A stretch of DNA of 64,000 bases from Amycolatopsis regifaucium (GCF_001613935.1 NZ_LQCI01000002.1:310001-374000), one strand, 5' to 3'; counted from the first letter of the stretch, positions 48,593-57,898 are shown. Translations and numbers: made by a program. Notes: generated by a model not told the origin, from the letters alone.

Positions 48593-49372
48593 GTGACCCT
48601 GTCGACCTTCGAGATGTCCGGCGTGTCGGTGACCTTCGGTGGCCTCGTCGCGCTGTCCGGCGTCTCACTGACCGTCGCCCCGGGCCGGGTGCTCGGCGTG
48701 ATCGGCCCGAACGGGGCGGGTAAGACCACACTGTTCAACGTTGCGTGCGGTTTCGTCCGGCCGGACACCGGCACGCTGACCTGGCGCGGCACCCGACTGC
48801 ACCGGCTGCGCCCGCATCACCTCGCCGGCCTCGGCATCGCCCGCAGCCTGCAGGAACTCGGCCTGTTCGACCGGATGACGGTGCTCGACAACGTCCTGGT
48901 GGGCGCGGACAGGCACGCGAAGGCGGGTTTCTGGTCGTCGATGCTGGGCCTGCCGCGCCGGACACGGGACGAGAAGGCGCTGACCGAGCGGGCGATGGCC
49001 TATCTCGACGACTTCGACATCGCCGACGTCGCCCACCGCTATCCCGCGAGTCTCCCCTACCCGGTCCGCAAACGGGTGGCCCTCGCGCGGGCACTGGTCG
49101 GCGAACCGGATCTGCTGCTGCTCGACGAACCGGCGGGCGGGCTCTCGGCCGCCGAGATCGCCGACGTCGGCACGCTGGTGCGCGGGTTGACCGAACGGAT
49201 GTCGGTGATGCTCGTGGAACACCACATGGATCTCGTGATGGGGGTGTGCGACGAGATCGTCGTACTGGACTTCGGCAAGGTGATCGCCACCGGCGCACCG
49301 TCGGAGATCCGCGCGAACCCGGCGGTGCAGGCGGCCTACCTCGGCGAGGAGGTGGCCGGTGCTGACCGTTGA
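48593..49372 (+). CDS. livG: Branched-chain-amino-acid-type ABC ATPase, LivG-like
   Basis: A 259-residue ATPase; GTG at 48593 follows GGGAGC. Walker A is GPNGAGKTTLFN and Walker B LLLLDEPAGGLS. The signature position reads SLPYPVRKRVALARAL rather than the usual LSxGQ form, as in many LivG proteins. The C-terminal AYLGEE ending is typical. It heads a five-gene importer operon whose substrate could be branched-chain amino acids, urea, amides or related compounds. Confidence 0.9.
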   Translation: MTLSTFEMSGVSVTFGGLVALSGVSLTVAPGRVLGVIGPNGAGKTTLFNVACGFVRPDTGTLTWRGTRLHRLRPHHLAGLGIARSLQELGLFDRMTVLDNVLVGADRHAKAGFWSSMLGLPRRTRDEKALTERAMAYLDDFDIADVAHRYPASLPYPVRKRVALARALVGEPDLLLLDEPAGGLSAAEIADVGTLVRGLTERMSVMLVEHHMDLVMGVCDEIVVLDFGKVIATGAPSEIRANPAVQAAYLGEEVAGADR

Positions 49373-50060
49373 GCAGCTTTCGGCGAACTACGGCCCGGTC
49401 CGGGCGCTCGATTCCGTGAGCCTGTCCGTCGCGCCCGGCGAGATCACCGCGGTGCTCGGCGCGAACGGGGCCGGTAAAACCACCTTGCTGCGCACCATTT
49501 CCGGCCTCGTCCGCCCCTCGGGCGGCCGGGTCACCCTCGCGGGTCGCGACCTCACCGGAGTGTCCACTGAGGACCTTCCCGGACTGGGTCTCGCCCACGT
49601 GCCCGAAGGTCGCGGCGTGCTGGCCGAACTGACCGTCGAGGAGAACCTGCGGCTGGGCGCGCTGGGGGCGCGCGGCCGTGCGTCGACGACCGAGCTGCGC
49701 CGCGTCTACGACCTGTTTCCGGTGCTCGCCGACCGCAAGAACGGGCTCGCGCACGTCCTTTCCGGCGGGGAACGGCAGATGCTGGTGATCGGCCGCGCGC
49801 TGCTGTCCCGGCCGAAGGTGCTCCTGCTGGACGAGCCGTCGCTGGGCCTCGCGCCGCGGATCGTGGCACAGATCTTCGAGCTGCTGCGCGGTCTCGTCCT
49901 CGACGGGCTGGCCGTCGTGCTGGTCGAGCAGAACGCGCGCAGCGCGCTGTCCATCGCCGACCACGGCGTCGTGCTCAACCTCGGCCAGGTCGTCGTCCGG
50001 CGGGACGCGGCCGCGCTCGTCTCGGACGACGGCCTGCGGCACGCCTACCTCGGATTCTGA
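49359..50060 (+). CDS. livF: Branched-chain-amino-acid-type ABC ATPase, LivF-like
   Basis: A 233-residue ATPase starting with GTG at 49359, inside the end of livG (14-bp overlap). Walker A is GANGAGKTTLLR, the signature LSGGERQMLVIGRAL and Walker B VLLLDEPSLGLAP. LAHVPEGRGVLAELTVEENL and the ending HAYLGF are typical of LivF. It forms the ATPase pair with LivG on the cytoplasmic face. Confidence 0.92.
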   Translation: MLTVEQLSANYGPVRALDSVSLSVAPGEITAVLGANGAGKTTLLRTISGLVRPSGGRVTLAGRDLTGVSTEDLPGLGLAHVPEGRGVLAELTVEENLRLGALGARGRASTTELRRVYDLFPVLADRKNGLAHVLSGGERQMLVIGRALLSRPKVLLLDEPSLGLAPRIVAQIFELLRGLVLDGLAVVLVEQNARSALSIADHGVVLNLGQVVVRRDAAALVSDDGLRHAYLGF

Positions 50061-50071
50061 AAGGGAGCCTC

Positions 50072-50950
50072 GTGCAGCAACTGCTGACCACCGCGCTCAC
50101 CGGTCTGACGCTCGGCGTGGTCTACGCCGCGTTCGCCTTGGCGCTGGTGCTGATCTGGCGGGCGACGCGGATCGTGAACTTCGCGCAGGCGCCGATGGCG
50201 ATGATCACCACCTACCTCGCGCTGGTGCTGATCGACGCGGGCTGGTCGTACTGGCTCGGGTTCGCCGTCGCCCTGCTTTCGGGACTGGTGCTCGGCGCGG
50301 TAGTGGAACGGTTCGTGGTCCGGTTCGTCTCCGGCAAGGCCGAGATCAACGCCGTGATCCTCACGCTCGGGTTGTTCATCGTGCTGCACGCGCTGGCGGC
50401 ACTGGTGTTCGGCTCGCGCTACCGGTCTTTTCCCGCGCCGTTCGGGCTCACCGGGTTCCAGGTCGGCGGCACGACGATCGCGCTCACCGGGTTCGGCGTG
50501 TTCACCATCGTCGCCGTCGCGGTGGTGCTGACGGGGCTGGTGCTGTTGTTCCGCGGCACCGATCTGGGCCTGCGGATGCGCGCGGCGGCGTTCGACCAGG
50601 AGGTGGCGCGGCTGCTCGGCGTGCGGGTCGGGCGGATGCTCACCCTCGGCTGGGCACTCGCCGCGCTCGCCGGTTCGCTGTCGGGCCTGCTGATCGCGGG
50701 CGGCGGACTCGTCCACCCGTCCTATATGGACGGTGTGGTGGTTTACGGATTCGTCGCGGCGGTACTCGGCGGCCTGGACAGCCCGGTCGGCGCGGTGGTC
50801 GGCGGCGTTGTGCTCGGCCTGTCACTGAGTTTGGTCAGCGGGTACGTCGGCTCGGAGCTGGTGCCGCTCGCCGCGCTGGCGATCCTCATGGTGGTGCTGC
50901 TGCTCAAACCCGGCGGCCTGTTCGCCAGTGTCCGCGAACGGAGGGTCTGA
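50072..50950 (+). CDS. livH: ABC importer permease, LivH-like
   Basis: A 292-residue membrane protein with about eight hydrophobic segments; GTG at 50072 follows AAGGGAG. LivH landmarks are GLTLGVVYAAFALALVLIWR, NFAQAPMAMITTYLA and the EAA-like loop FDQEVARLLGVRVGRM. It forms the translocation pore with LivM encoded directly downstream. Confidence 0.92.
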   Translation: MQQLLTTALTGLTLGVVYAAFALALVLIWRATRIVNFAQAPMAMITTYLALVLIDAGWSYWLGFAVALLSGLVLGAVVERFVVRFVSGKAEINAVILTLGLFIVLHALAALVFGSRYRSFPAPFGLTGFQVGGTTIALTGFGVFTIVAVAVVLTGLVLLFRGTDLGLRMRAAAFDQEVARLLGVRVGRMLTLGWALAALAGSLSGLLIAGGGLVHPSYMDGVVVYGFVAAVLGGLDSPVGAVVGGVVLGLSLSLVSGYVGSELVPLAALAILMVVLLLKPGGLFASVRERRV

Positions 50951-50951
50951 C

Positions 50952-51953
50952 GTGCTGCGCAGACATCTGCTCCTCGCGCTCGCCGCGCTGGTCGTCGTGG
51001 TGCTGGTCCTGGAAAGCACCGGCCCGTTCCTCAACGCGCAGTTCACCGCGATGGCGTACTTCACGATCGCGGCAGGCGGTCTGACCGTCCTTACAGGACT
51101 GAACGGGCAACTGTCACTCGGCCACGGCGCGCTCATGGCTGTCGGCGCCTATTCGGCCGCGCTGCTGCTGAAGCCGGCGGCCTTGCCACTGCCCGTGATC
51201 CTGCTCCTCGCGGTGGTGCTCACCTTGGCCGTCGGAGCGCTGGTCGGCGTCGCCGCGGCGCGGCTGCACGGACCGTATCTGGCCGGTGCCACCCTCGCGC
51301 TCGCCGTCGCGGTGCCCGGGATCCCTTTGTTCTTCGGCGAAACACTCGGCGGCGAGCAGGGACTACCCGTCCGGATGCCGGAGATCCCCACCTGGCTGGC
51401 CGACGCCGCGTACTTCGTCACCGGCCAGGACCTCACGCCGATCCGGTACCTCGCCTACCTTTCCTGGCTCGCCGTCATCATCGTCTTCGTCCTGCTGGCG
51501 AATCTTTCCCGCGGCCGCGTCGGCCGCAACTGGCGTGCGGTGCGCGACGGGGAGGTCGCCGCCGAACTGGCCGGGATCGACCTCGGCCGCACCCGGGTGG
51601 GCGCCTTCGTGGTCAGCGCGGGTTGCGCGGGACTCGCCGGAGCGCTGGTGGCGTTGTCGGCGCGGCTCGCGGCGCCGAGCGGGTTCGCGCTGACGTTGTC
51701 GCTGTCGCTGGTGTCCGCGGTGGTGCTCGGCGGTCTGGGGACGCTCACCGGCGCGCTCGCGGGGGCGGCGCTCTTGACGTTCCTGCCGCCGCTGGTGACC
51801 GGCGCGGGAACGGATCTCGGCCTGTCCGACGTCCAGGCCGCGCATCTGGCGCCGTTGATCTACGGCCTGGTCACCGTCCTGATCGTGCTGCTCGCACCGG
51901 CCGGCCTCACCGGCGGGCTGCGGAAACTCATCAACCGGAGGCGAAGTTCATGA
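50952..51953 (+). CDS. livM: ABC importer permease, LivM-like
   Basis: A 333-residue membrane protein. GTG at 50952 follows GGAGGG and is one base after the livH stop codon; a start at 50928 would overlap livH. LivM landmarks are LTVLTGLNGQLSLGHGALMA and the coupling loop RDGEVAAELAGIDLGRTRVG. Its stop overlaps the start of the binding-protein gene (ATGA). Confidence 0.92.
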   Translation: MLRRHLLLALAALVVVVLVLESTGPFLNAQFTAMAYFTIAAGGLTVLTGLNGQLSLGHGALMAVGAYSAALLLKPAALPLPVILLLAVVLTLAVGALVGVAAARLHGPYLAGATLALAVAVPGIPLFFGETLGGEQGLPVRMPEIPTWLADAAYFVTGQDLTPIRYLAYLSWLAVIIVFVLLANLSRGRVGRNWRAVRDGEVAAELAGIDLGRTRVGAFVVSAGCAGLAGALVALSARLAAPSGFALTLSLSLVSAVVLGGLGTLTGALAGAALLTFLPPLVTGAGTDLGLSDVQAAHLAPLIYGLVTVLIVLLAPAGLTGGLRKLINRRRSS

Positions 51954-53269
51954 AACGCTGGTATCAGGCCGTGGCCGTGCTCCTGGCCGTCACGGTCACC
52001 GCCGCTTGCGGGGCGGGCGGCAGGCCCGAGGGCGAGCAGAAGGGCTCGACCGTCGGCGTCACCGACACCACCATCAAGATCGGCGCGCATTTCCCGCTGA
52101 CCGGCGTCGCCGCGCCGGGCTACAGCGAGATCCCGAGCGGCCACCAGGCCTACTACGACTACGTGAACGCGAACGGCGGGATCAACGGCCGCAAGATCGA
52201 GTTCGTGGTCAAGGACGACGGGTACAACCCGACGAACACCAGCGCGGTCACCAACGAACTGGTACTCAAGGAGGAGATCTTCGCGATGGTCGGCGGCCTC
52301 GGCACGCCGACCCACAGCGCCGTCGTCGACTTCCTGAACAACTCGAAGGTCCCGGACCTGTTCGTGTCGTCGGGCTCGCTCCGCTGGGGCGACGACCCCA
52401 AGAAGGCGCCGTTCACCTTCGGCTGGCAACCGGACTACGAGATCGAAGGCAAGATCATCGGCGACTGGGTGCGGAAGAACCTGCCGAACGCCAAGGTCGG
52501 CCTCTTCCTCCAGGACGACGACTTCGGCCGCGACGGCGAGAAAGGCGCGCGACGCTTCCTCGACAAGCAGATCGTGGAGGTCGCGAAATACTCGCCGGGC
52601 AACACCGACATCGCACCACAGATCGCGAAACTCAAAGCCGCGGGCGTGGATCTCGTGCTGGGCTTCAACGTCCCGTCGTACACCGCGCTGTCGCAGCTGG
52701 CGTCGCTGAAGATCGGTTTCAAGCCGAAGTGGTTCTACAGCAACGTCGGTTCCGACCCGGCACTGGTCGGTTCCCTGCTCGCGCGGTTCTCCGAAGGCAA
52801 GGTGACCAATGGCGCGTCGCTCATCGACGGCGTCCTCACCACCGAGTACCTGCCCGGCGTCGACGCTCCGGACAACGCGTGGACCAAGCTGTGGCAGAAG
52901 GTCTGGGGCGCGCACGGCAAGGGCGGTGCCCTGACGAACTACCGGATCTACGGGATGGCGCAGGCGTACACCTTCGTCCAGGCGTTGCAGGCGACCGGAC
53001 GGGACCTGACCCGCGAGCGTGTCGTCGAGGCGATCCAGCAGTCCGGCAAGACGTTCGAAGGGCCGGGCTTGGCGCCGTTCCGCTACACCGCGGACAGCCA
53101 CATGGGCATCTCCGGCATGTCGGTGGTCGAACTCCAGGGCGGCGTCGGCAAGGACCTGACCCCGGTTCTCGTGACGGACATCGGCGAGGCGCCCATCGAG
53201 GCGAACGACTCGGCGGCCAACGACTCGCCGCCGTCGAACGGGATTCCGGAGGCGAAGGCGGGTAAGTAG
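51950..53269 (+). CDS. livK: Substrate-binding lipoprotein, LivK-like
   Basis: A 439-residue lipoprotein. The signal ends at the lipobox TAAC (Cys20). The mature protein is a type I periplasmic-binding fold (Peripla_BP_6): IKIGAHFPLTGVAAPGYSEI, YDYVNANGGINGRKIEFVVK, VGLFLQDDDFGRDGEKGARR. It captures the ligand outside the membrane for LivHMGF. A Ser/Asn/Pro-rich tail closes the protein. Sequence does not tell which amino acid or amide is bound. Confidence 0.92.
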   Translation: MKRWYQAVAVLLAVTVTAACGAGGRPEGEQKGSTVGVTDTTIKIGAHFPLTGVAAPGYSEIPSGHQAYYDYVNANGGINGRKIEFVVKDDGYNPTNTSAVTNELVLKEEIFAMVGGLGTPTHSAVVDFLNNSKVPDLFVSSGSLRWGDDPKKAPFTFGWQPDYEIEGKIIGDWVRKNLPNAKVGLFLQDDDFGRDGEKGARRFLDKQIVEVAKYSPGNTDIAPQIAKLKAAGVDLVLGFNVPSYTALSQLASLKIGFKPKWFYSNVGSDPALVGSLLARFSEGKVTNGASLIDGVLTTEYLPGVDAPDNAWTKLWQKVWGAHGKGGALTNYRIYGMAQAYTFVQALQATGRDLTRERVVEAIQQSGKTFEGPGLAPFRYTADSHMGISGMSVVELQGGVGKDLTPVLVTDIGEAPIEANDSAANDSPPSNGIPEAKAGK

Positions 53270-53277
53270 CGTCGGCT

Positions 53278-53470
53278 GTGGCAGGTCCGCCGCTGATCTG
53301 TTCGGTGACGATGTCGCTCGACGGTTTCGGCGCGGCGTGGGCGGCTCGAGTAAGCCCCCCACGCCGGAAATGTTCCGCTTCCACGTCGAACAGATCCGGC
53401 CCGATCGATGACTACCGCCAGTTCGTCTATCAGGTCATGCTCGGGCAATCCCGTCCCTCGCCGAAGATCG
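53278..53470 (+). pseudogene. Possible remnant of a RibD-type dihydrofolate-reductase-like gene
   Basis: The start reads PPLICSVTMSLDGFGAAWA, similar to the N-terminus of RibD/dihydrofolate reductase-like proteins. In another frame follow TPEMFRFHVEQIRPD and then DYRQFVYQVML, resembling a later part of such proteins. The pieces are short, frame-shifted and end at the convergent XRE gene. Weak evidence; it may be an unrelated intergenic stretch. Confidence 0.3.
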
Positions 53471-53473
53471 GCT

Positions 53474-54760
53474 TCACGCCGAGCGTCCTAGCGCGATCGT
53501 GAGTTCCGGTTCCAGTGCGCGGACCTCTGGATGAGTGCTCCACCGTCGCACGAGCGTGGCCAGACGGCGCAAGTCGGTGCGGACCGTCGCGGAATCGAGC
53601 TGGGCGATCTGACCGAAGAGCAGCCGAGCAAGCCGGCACGCCTGCTCCAGCTCTCCCGAGGCCGCGTAAGCCAGACACAGTCGCACGCCGAATCGGGTGC
53701 GGGCTCGAACGGCGCTGCCGGGTATGCGCGCTAGCTCCCTGTCGAGGACTTCCACGGCTTCGGCCGGTCTCCCGAGGTCGTAGAGACACCAGCCGCTCGC
53801 GACCGCCACGGGATCGACAACACGTGAGGTACCGATCACAGGACCCTCCGGCGCACCGTCTGGATCCAGCAGCAGGGTCCGCGCACGGTCCAGGGCCCGC
53901 AGGCATGCGTCGCGGTCGCCCAGCAGGGCGTACCCTTGCGCCTCACGCTGAGCGGCGAGTCCGAGCACTCTCGCCGGCAGGTTTTGTTCCGCTTGCGCCC
54001 GCTGTGCCAGTGAAACCGTTGTGGCGCCGTCGTCCTGGTACATCGCGATCAACGCCTGCCGCACCAGCGCGTAGCCCGCCAAGAAGTCGTCACCTGCCAC
54101 TCTCGCGACTTGCACGGCCCGGTCCGTCCACCACGCGGCAGCCGAATCGTCTCCGGATTCCTGCGCCATCCAGCCCGCGTACTCCGCCGTCCGAGCGGCC
54201 AAAGAAGCCACGGCGGGCACGGTGCTCGCATCTACCTGTTTCGCGAGCGTACGCAATGCCTGCGCCTGCCCGACCACCAGCGGCAGCACGACATCCGGTG
54301 ACGAAATCTGCCCTAGGTCCCGCGCCGAGTCGAACAGGTGCCGATGGTAGCGCAATTGTGCCTCCGCGTTCGCCGCCACGACGCCCGTACCGGACACTTT
54401 GAGCCCGGCGATCACAGCCATCCCACCGAGCAGGACGTCCCGCCTGGCGACAGGACTGAAAGCCGCACCACCGTCCGGCGTCATCGTCATCACCCACACC
54501 TCTTCCTCGGCCGATTCGGACAGAGCCGTGCGCACCACCCGCGCCTTCTCCCCCGCCAGCGCGATCAACTCGCCACCGGCGCCCAACTCGGCATCACACT
54601 TGCGCACGAACTCGGAAGACGGGGACTGCGCACCGGTTTCGATTCGGCTCACATGTCCTTTGCTGTAGTAGAGACGACGCGCGAACTCGCTGAGGGAAAC
54701 GCCTTCGGCCACTCGCAACGCCCGCAACCTCGCCCCGAAGGTCTCCGACAGGGAAGACAT
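53474..54760 (-). CDS. XRE-family regulator with helical-repeat domain
   Basis: A 428-residue protein. The N-terminal helix-turn-helix (residues about 8-65: LRALRVAEGVSLSEFARRLY, YSKGHVSRIETGAQSPSSEF) is followed by an alpha-helical TPR-like region with Ala-rich repeats to the C-terminus. Such XRE-TPR proteins are common in actinobacteria as sensors. It is divergent from the TIR gene with a 340-bp gap rich in dyads between them, making it the probable regulator of the TIR/kinase locus. Confidence 0.85.
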   Translation of the reverse strand: MSSLSETFGARLRALRVAEGVSLSEFARRLYYSKGHVSRIETGAQSPSSEFVRKCDAELGAGGELIALAGEKARVVRTALSESAEEEVWVMTMTPDGGAAFSPVARRDVLLGGMAVIAGLKVSGTGVVAANAEAQLRYHRHLFDSARDLGQISSPDVVLPLVVGQAQALRTLAKQVDASTVPAVASLAARTAEYAGWMAQESGDDSAAAWWTDRAVQVARVAGDDFLAGYALVRQALIAMYQDDGATTVSLAQRAQAEQNLPARVLGLAAQREAQGYALLGDRDACLRALDRARTLLLDPDGAPEGPVIGTSRVVDPVAVASGWCLYDLGRPAEAVEVLDRELARIPGSAVRARTRFGVRLCLAYAASGELEQACRLARLLFGQIAQLDSATVRTDLRRLATLVRRWSTHPEVRALEPELTIALGRSA

Positions 54761-55101
54761 CCGTGCACCACCCTTCTCCGCTGACCATCTTCCGCGCTCT
54801 TACGCCGACCGGCATGGGGTTCGTGTTCCGTACGGAGCCGGAAACAGGAAACAGGAAGGCATACCTTCCGGCATTAAACAGCACTGCACACCCGGGGGCA
54901 TCTGCCACACCCGATACGAGCAAGATCATTGCCGAAAACAGGACAAATACTGGACAGCGGCGGAAACGGAAACAGGAAACGCTCCCCTACTGCCAAGTAG
55001 GGCTTGTCAAGCCGCTGACCGGATGTCGAGTATTACTCCCTGTCATCCATCCGGCCGAGCCCCTGCGATGCCGCCCCCGGACCGACGACGCACCCAAGCG
55101 A
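54761..55101. other. Regulatory gap between the XRE regulator and the TIR operon
   Basis: A relatively AT-rich stretch. It contains the palindrome TCCGTACGGA (54827-54836), tandem GGAAACA units near 54840, a GGAAGG-N4-CCTTCC dyad (54854-54869), GGAAACGGAAACAGGAAAC-like repeats near 54962-54980, the hairpin CCCTACT-N4-AGTAGGG (54985-55002) and the palindrome GGCTTGTCAAGCC (55001-55013). TTGTCA at 55004 may be a -35 element. No gene is convincing here, although the frame of the TIR gene stays open back to 54763. Confidence 0.6.
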
Positions 55102-55716
55102 ATGAGAAAGGCCTCCTCGTTGATCAAGATCTTCCTCAACTACCGCACAGCCGACGATCGCTTCGGGGTCGCGCTCCTCGACCGCGAACTGTCGCGGGCG
55201 TTCGGTCCGGAGACCGTCTTCTTCGCTTCGAAATCAATCGAACTCGGCGCCGATTGGGAGAAGAGCATGTTCGACGCCGTGGCGGAATCCGAGGCGGTGC
55301 TCGTGGTGATGGGACGCCGTTGGCTCGGCGCCGTGAACGAGGCTGGACTACGCCGCATCGACGATCCGCAGGATTTCGTCCGCCGGGAGATCCTGCTCGC
55401 GTTCGAACTCGGAAAACGGGTCATCCCTGTGCGGCTCGACGTGCCGGAAAGAGTTCGCGCCGAAGACTTGCCGGAGGCGCTTCGTTCTCTTTCCGTGCTC
55501 CAAGACATCGCCATCGGTTTTCGCAGTGCGGGCCCGGACATCGACCGGCTCGCGGCCAGGCTACGGGAACTGATTCCCGGTTTACCGGCACGGTCCGCGC
55601 CGACGTCGGCTTCCGCGGGAAAATTCACGGCGCACGCACACGAAGGTGGCGTTGTCAGCCAGTACGACCAGGTCACCGTACATGGCGATTTCCACGCAGG
55701 CCCCAGATTCAGCTGA
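55102..55716 (+). CDS. TIR-domain protein with C-terminal glycine-rich motif
   Basis: A 204-residue protein. Residues about 8-160 form a TIR domain (IKIFLNYRTADDRFGVALLD; VFFASKSIELGADWEKSMFD; AVLVVMGRRWLG; REILLAFELGKRVIPVRLDV). Glu96 in DFVRREI sits where bacterial TIR NADases carry the catalytic Glu. The tail ends VTVHGDFHAG (191-200), echoed by IIVDGDFVAG in the next protein. The start is uncertain: ATG 55102 or TTG 55120, the latter with GAAAGG upstream. TIR domains in bacterial defence consume NAD or make cyclic ADP-ribose signals, so this is the likely effector. Confidence 0.85.
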   Translation: MRKASSLIKIFLNYRTADDRFGVALLDRELSRAFGPETVFFASKSIELGADWEKSMFDAVAESEAVLVVMGRRWLGAVNEAGLRRIDDPQDFVRREILLAFELGKRVIPVRLDVPERVRAEDLPEALRSLSVLQDIAIGFRSAGPDIDRLAARLRELIPGLPARSAPTSASAGKFTAHAHEGGVVSQYDQVTVHGDFHAGPRFS

Positions 55717-55762
55717 CCCGTCCCTACTGCCCTGACTGCCGAACCCCTACCGGAGCTGAACC

Positions 55763-57898
55763 GTGAGCGAGGACAAGCAGGCCGAGCCTGCACCGAACGA
55801 CCCGGCGCCCCCACCCCAAGAGGAACCGCCTTCGCCCTCCAAGGAAGATCCGGCGCCGCCAAGCCGGGAAGAGGCTGTCAAAGGCCTTCGTGGTGAGGCT
55901 TCGGAACTGTCGAACGGTCGGTTCACCGAGATAATTTCAGCCGCAGCCGACCGGCTTGCGGGCGCTGGGAACCTCAATCTGTTCCACGGCGACATCATCG
56001 TCGACGGCGACTTCGTGGCCGGTCTGGGCGGCCGGGTAGGCGCTCGTCGGTCGTCCAGGGCACGAACCGAACCACAGGATGTCATCAAGGCGACGGAGTA
56101 CTTCGTCGCTCCTCCGGACTTCTGCGACGGCGTCGGCCGATTGCAGAGCACCAGCCTCCTCGTCATGGCCGACGCCGCGGCTACCGGCCGCTTCACCCGG
56201 GCGCTGGCGACCCTGCGTGATGTCGTGGGCAAGGACACGAACGTCTACCGCGTCACCAACTCGATGCTGGGAAACCCGAACTGGAGGATCCCGCATCCGC
56301 GAAGCGGCTACCTCGTCGTCGACACCGCCAGTGGGGACGGCAAGTTCGCGGCGGGAAAACTCACCGACGACTGGCTGACGAGGATTTCGGAACGGCTCCT
56401 GGAAGAGGAGAGCTACCTCGTGGTGGTAACCGGTCCGGTCACCGGCTCCCTCGCCACCGCCTCGAGGCGGATGGAGTTCGTCGTCGAGGAGCTCGAACTC
56501 CCCGACCCTGCGGAGATCGTACGCCGCCGGGTGGCCGGCGAGCTACCTTGGCTGGAACCTTCCGAACTCGAAGATCACCTGGCCACCAACGGACTAGCGG
56601 AGCTGTTGGAGGAACGCGATGATCCACACTTCGCCACCCGGGTGGCGAGCGCGGTGGTCGAAGCCGTTCGGACGGGCGAGGATATCGGGAAGGTCGTAGG
56701 CAAGCTCAGCAATCCCGAGGACCAGGTTCGGGAATGGCTCAGCCGTTCCCCCGACACTGCCGACGTCGCGCTGGTTCTCGCCACGGCAGTGCTCGAAGAC
56801 GCCGGATACCTTCACGTCGCCGATGCCGCCATCGCGCTCTACCGACAGCTGAGCACCAGTTCGGCGACGCTCACGCTACGGTATCTCAGAAGAATCCTCG
56901 CGGAACGGGGATGGCTCGAGCTCGTGACGCCGCCGACGGGAGACGGCGGTGTTTCCCGGTTGAGATTCAGATCGGCGCACCTACGAGTAGCCGTACTCGG
57001 TGTGACGTGGGTCGAACTCGACGGGGCGAGGACGAAGATCCTGGAATGGCTCAAGGGCCTCGCAGAACACAATGATGTCGAGGTCCGGGCGCGGACAGCC
57101 CAGGCAGCGGGCATCCTCGCGACCAATGATTTCGAGCATGGCCTGCACAAATACTTGTTGCCGTGGGCCGCGTCGAAAACGGCTGTTCTCCGACAGAGCG
57201 CCGCGCATGGGCTCAACGTGGCGGGCACGATCGGCGGCAACGCGGAAGCCGCCTGGTCCCATATCGAGCAGTGGGCCGAGTTCGAACGCTCGACAAGATC
57301 TCCGAAATTGCCGATCACCGCGGGTCTGGCGGTGGGAGGCAGGCTTGGCTTCGACGACCCACGCCGGGCCTTGCTCGTCCTGCGTACCCTCGTCCACCGC
57401 GACTCGTGGGAGCTACTGGAACCGGTCGCGATCAGCACCAAGTCCCTGCTCCAGGCCGGCCGCGCCACGGAGGTCCTGCGAGCCCTGCTCGAGTGGGCGG
57501 AACGGTCGGACGACGAGGAAGCCACGGTCAAAGTTCTGATGACGTTCTCATTCGCGGTCCTTCCCGAAGACGGTTCCGGAGAGCGCCCCCTGCTCATGCG
57601 AGAGGAGCGCAAGCATCGTGACGTCCTCCCCGAACTGTGGGGCCGGGCGCTGGCTGACTCGTCGGCGCAAAAGCTCGCCCGTGCCGCACTCCGCTCGTGG
57701 ATCCGGTACGCCGACCACGACGAAACGGTCTCTTCCGCTGTGCTCGACGTTCTCGTCGGGATCGCGGACCGCGGCCGCGCCGATCTGGAACGAGTACTCC
57801 GACTGCTCCAAAGCTGGGCCGAAGACCCTTACGCCCCGTCCGACAAGGCAACCGAGTTTCACGACACACTCGTCGACCTCGAGAAAGAGGCGTCATGA
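55763..57898 (+). CDS. Large NTPase-like protein with degenerate P-loop and helical repeats
   Basis: A 711-residue cytoplasmic protein; GTG at 55763 follows GGAGC. It has an acidic Pro-rich leader, a motif FHGDIIVDGDFVAG (74-87), then a segment YFVAPPDFCDGVGRL. Next comes LLVMADAAATGRFTRALATL, which sits where STAND NTPases have LLLxGxxGxGKTT. The P-loop Gly and Lys are gone, so it resembles inactive STAND proteins. Residues about 370-711 are HEAT-like helical repeats (VRARTAQAAGILA; AVLRQSAAHGLNVAG). I infer a sensor/scaffold that partners the TIR protein; no exact family is recognised. Confidence 0.7.
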   Translation: MSEDKQAEPAPNDPAPPPQEEPPSPSKEDPAPPSREEAVKGLRGEASELSNGRFTEIISAAADRLAGAGNLNLFHGDIIVDGDFVAGLGGRVGARRSSRARTEPQDVIKATEYFVAPPDFCDGVGRLQSTSLLVMADAAATGRFTRALATLRDVVGKDTNVYRVTNSMLGNPNWRIPHPRSGYLVVDTASGDGKFAAGKLTDDWLTRISERLLEEESYLVVVTGPVTGSLATASRRMEFVVEELELPDPAEIVRRRVAGELPWLEPSELEDHLATNGLAELLEERDDPHFATRVASAVVEAVRTGEDIGKVVGKLSNPEDQVREWLSRSPDTADVALVLATAVLEDAGYLHVADAAIALYRQLSTSSATLTLRYLRRILAERGWLELVTPPTGDGGVSRLRFRSAHLRVAVLGVTWVELDGARTKILEWLKGLAEHNDVEVRARTAQAAGILATNDFEHGLHKYLLPWAASKTAVLRQSAAHGLNVAGTIGGNAEAAWSHIEQWAEFERSTRSPKLPITAGLAVGGRLGFDDPRRALLVLRTLVHRDSWELLEPVAISTKSLLQAGRATEVLRALLEWAERSDDEEATVKVLMTFSFAVLPEDGSGERPLLMREERKHRDVLPELWGRALADSSAQKLARAALRSWIRYADHDETVSSAVLDVLVGIADRGRADLERVLRLLQSWAEDPYAPSDKATEFHDTLVDLEKEAS

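Noticed and set aside
48593..53269. A urea (Urt) importer instead of a Liv-type importer
   Set aside because: No urease genes or other specific context is present; the general Liv-type label is safer.
54763..55101. N-terminal extension of the TIR protein back to 54763
   Set aside because: The extension would pass through several dyads of the divergent promoter region, has no domain, and TIR homology begins only after 55102.
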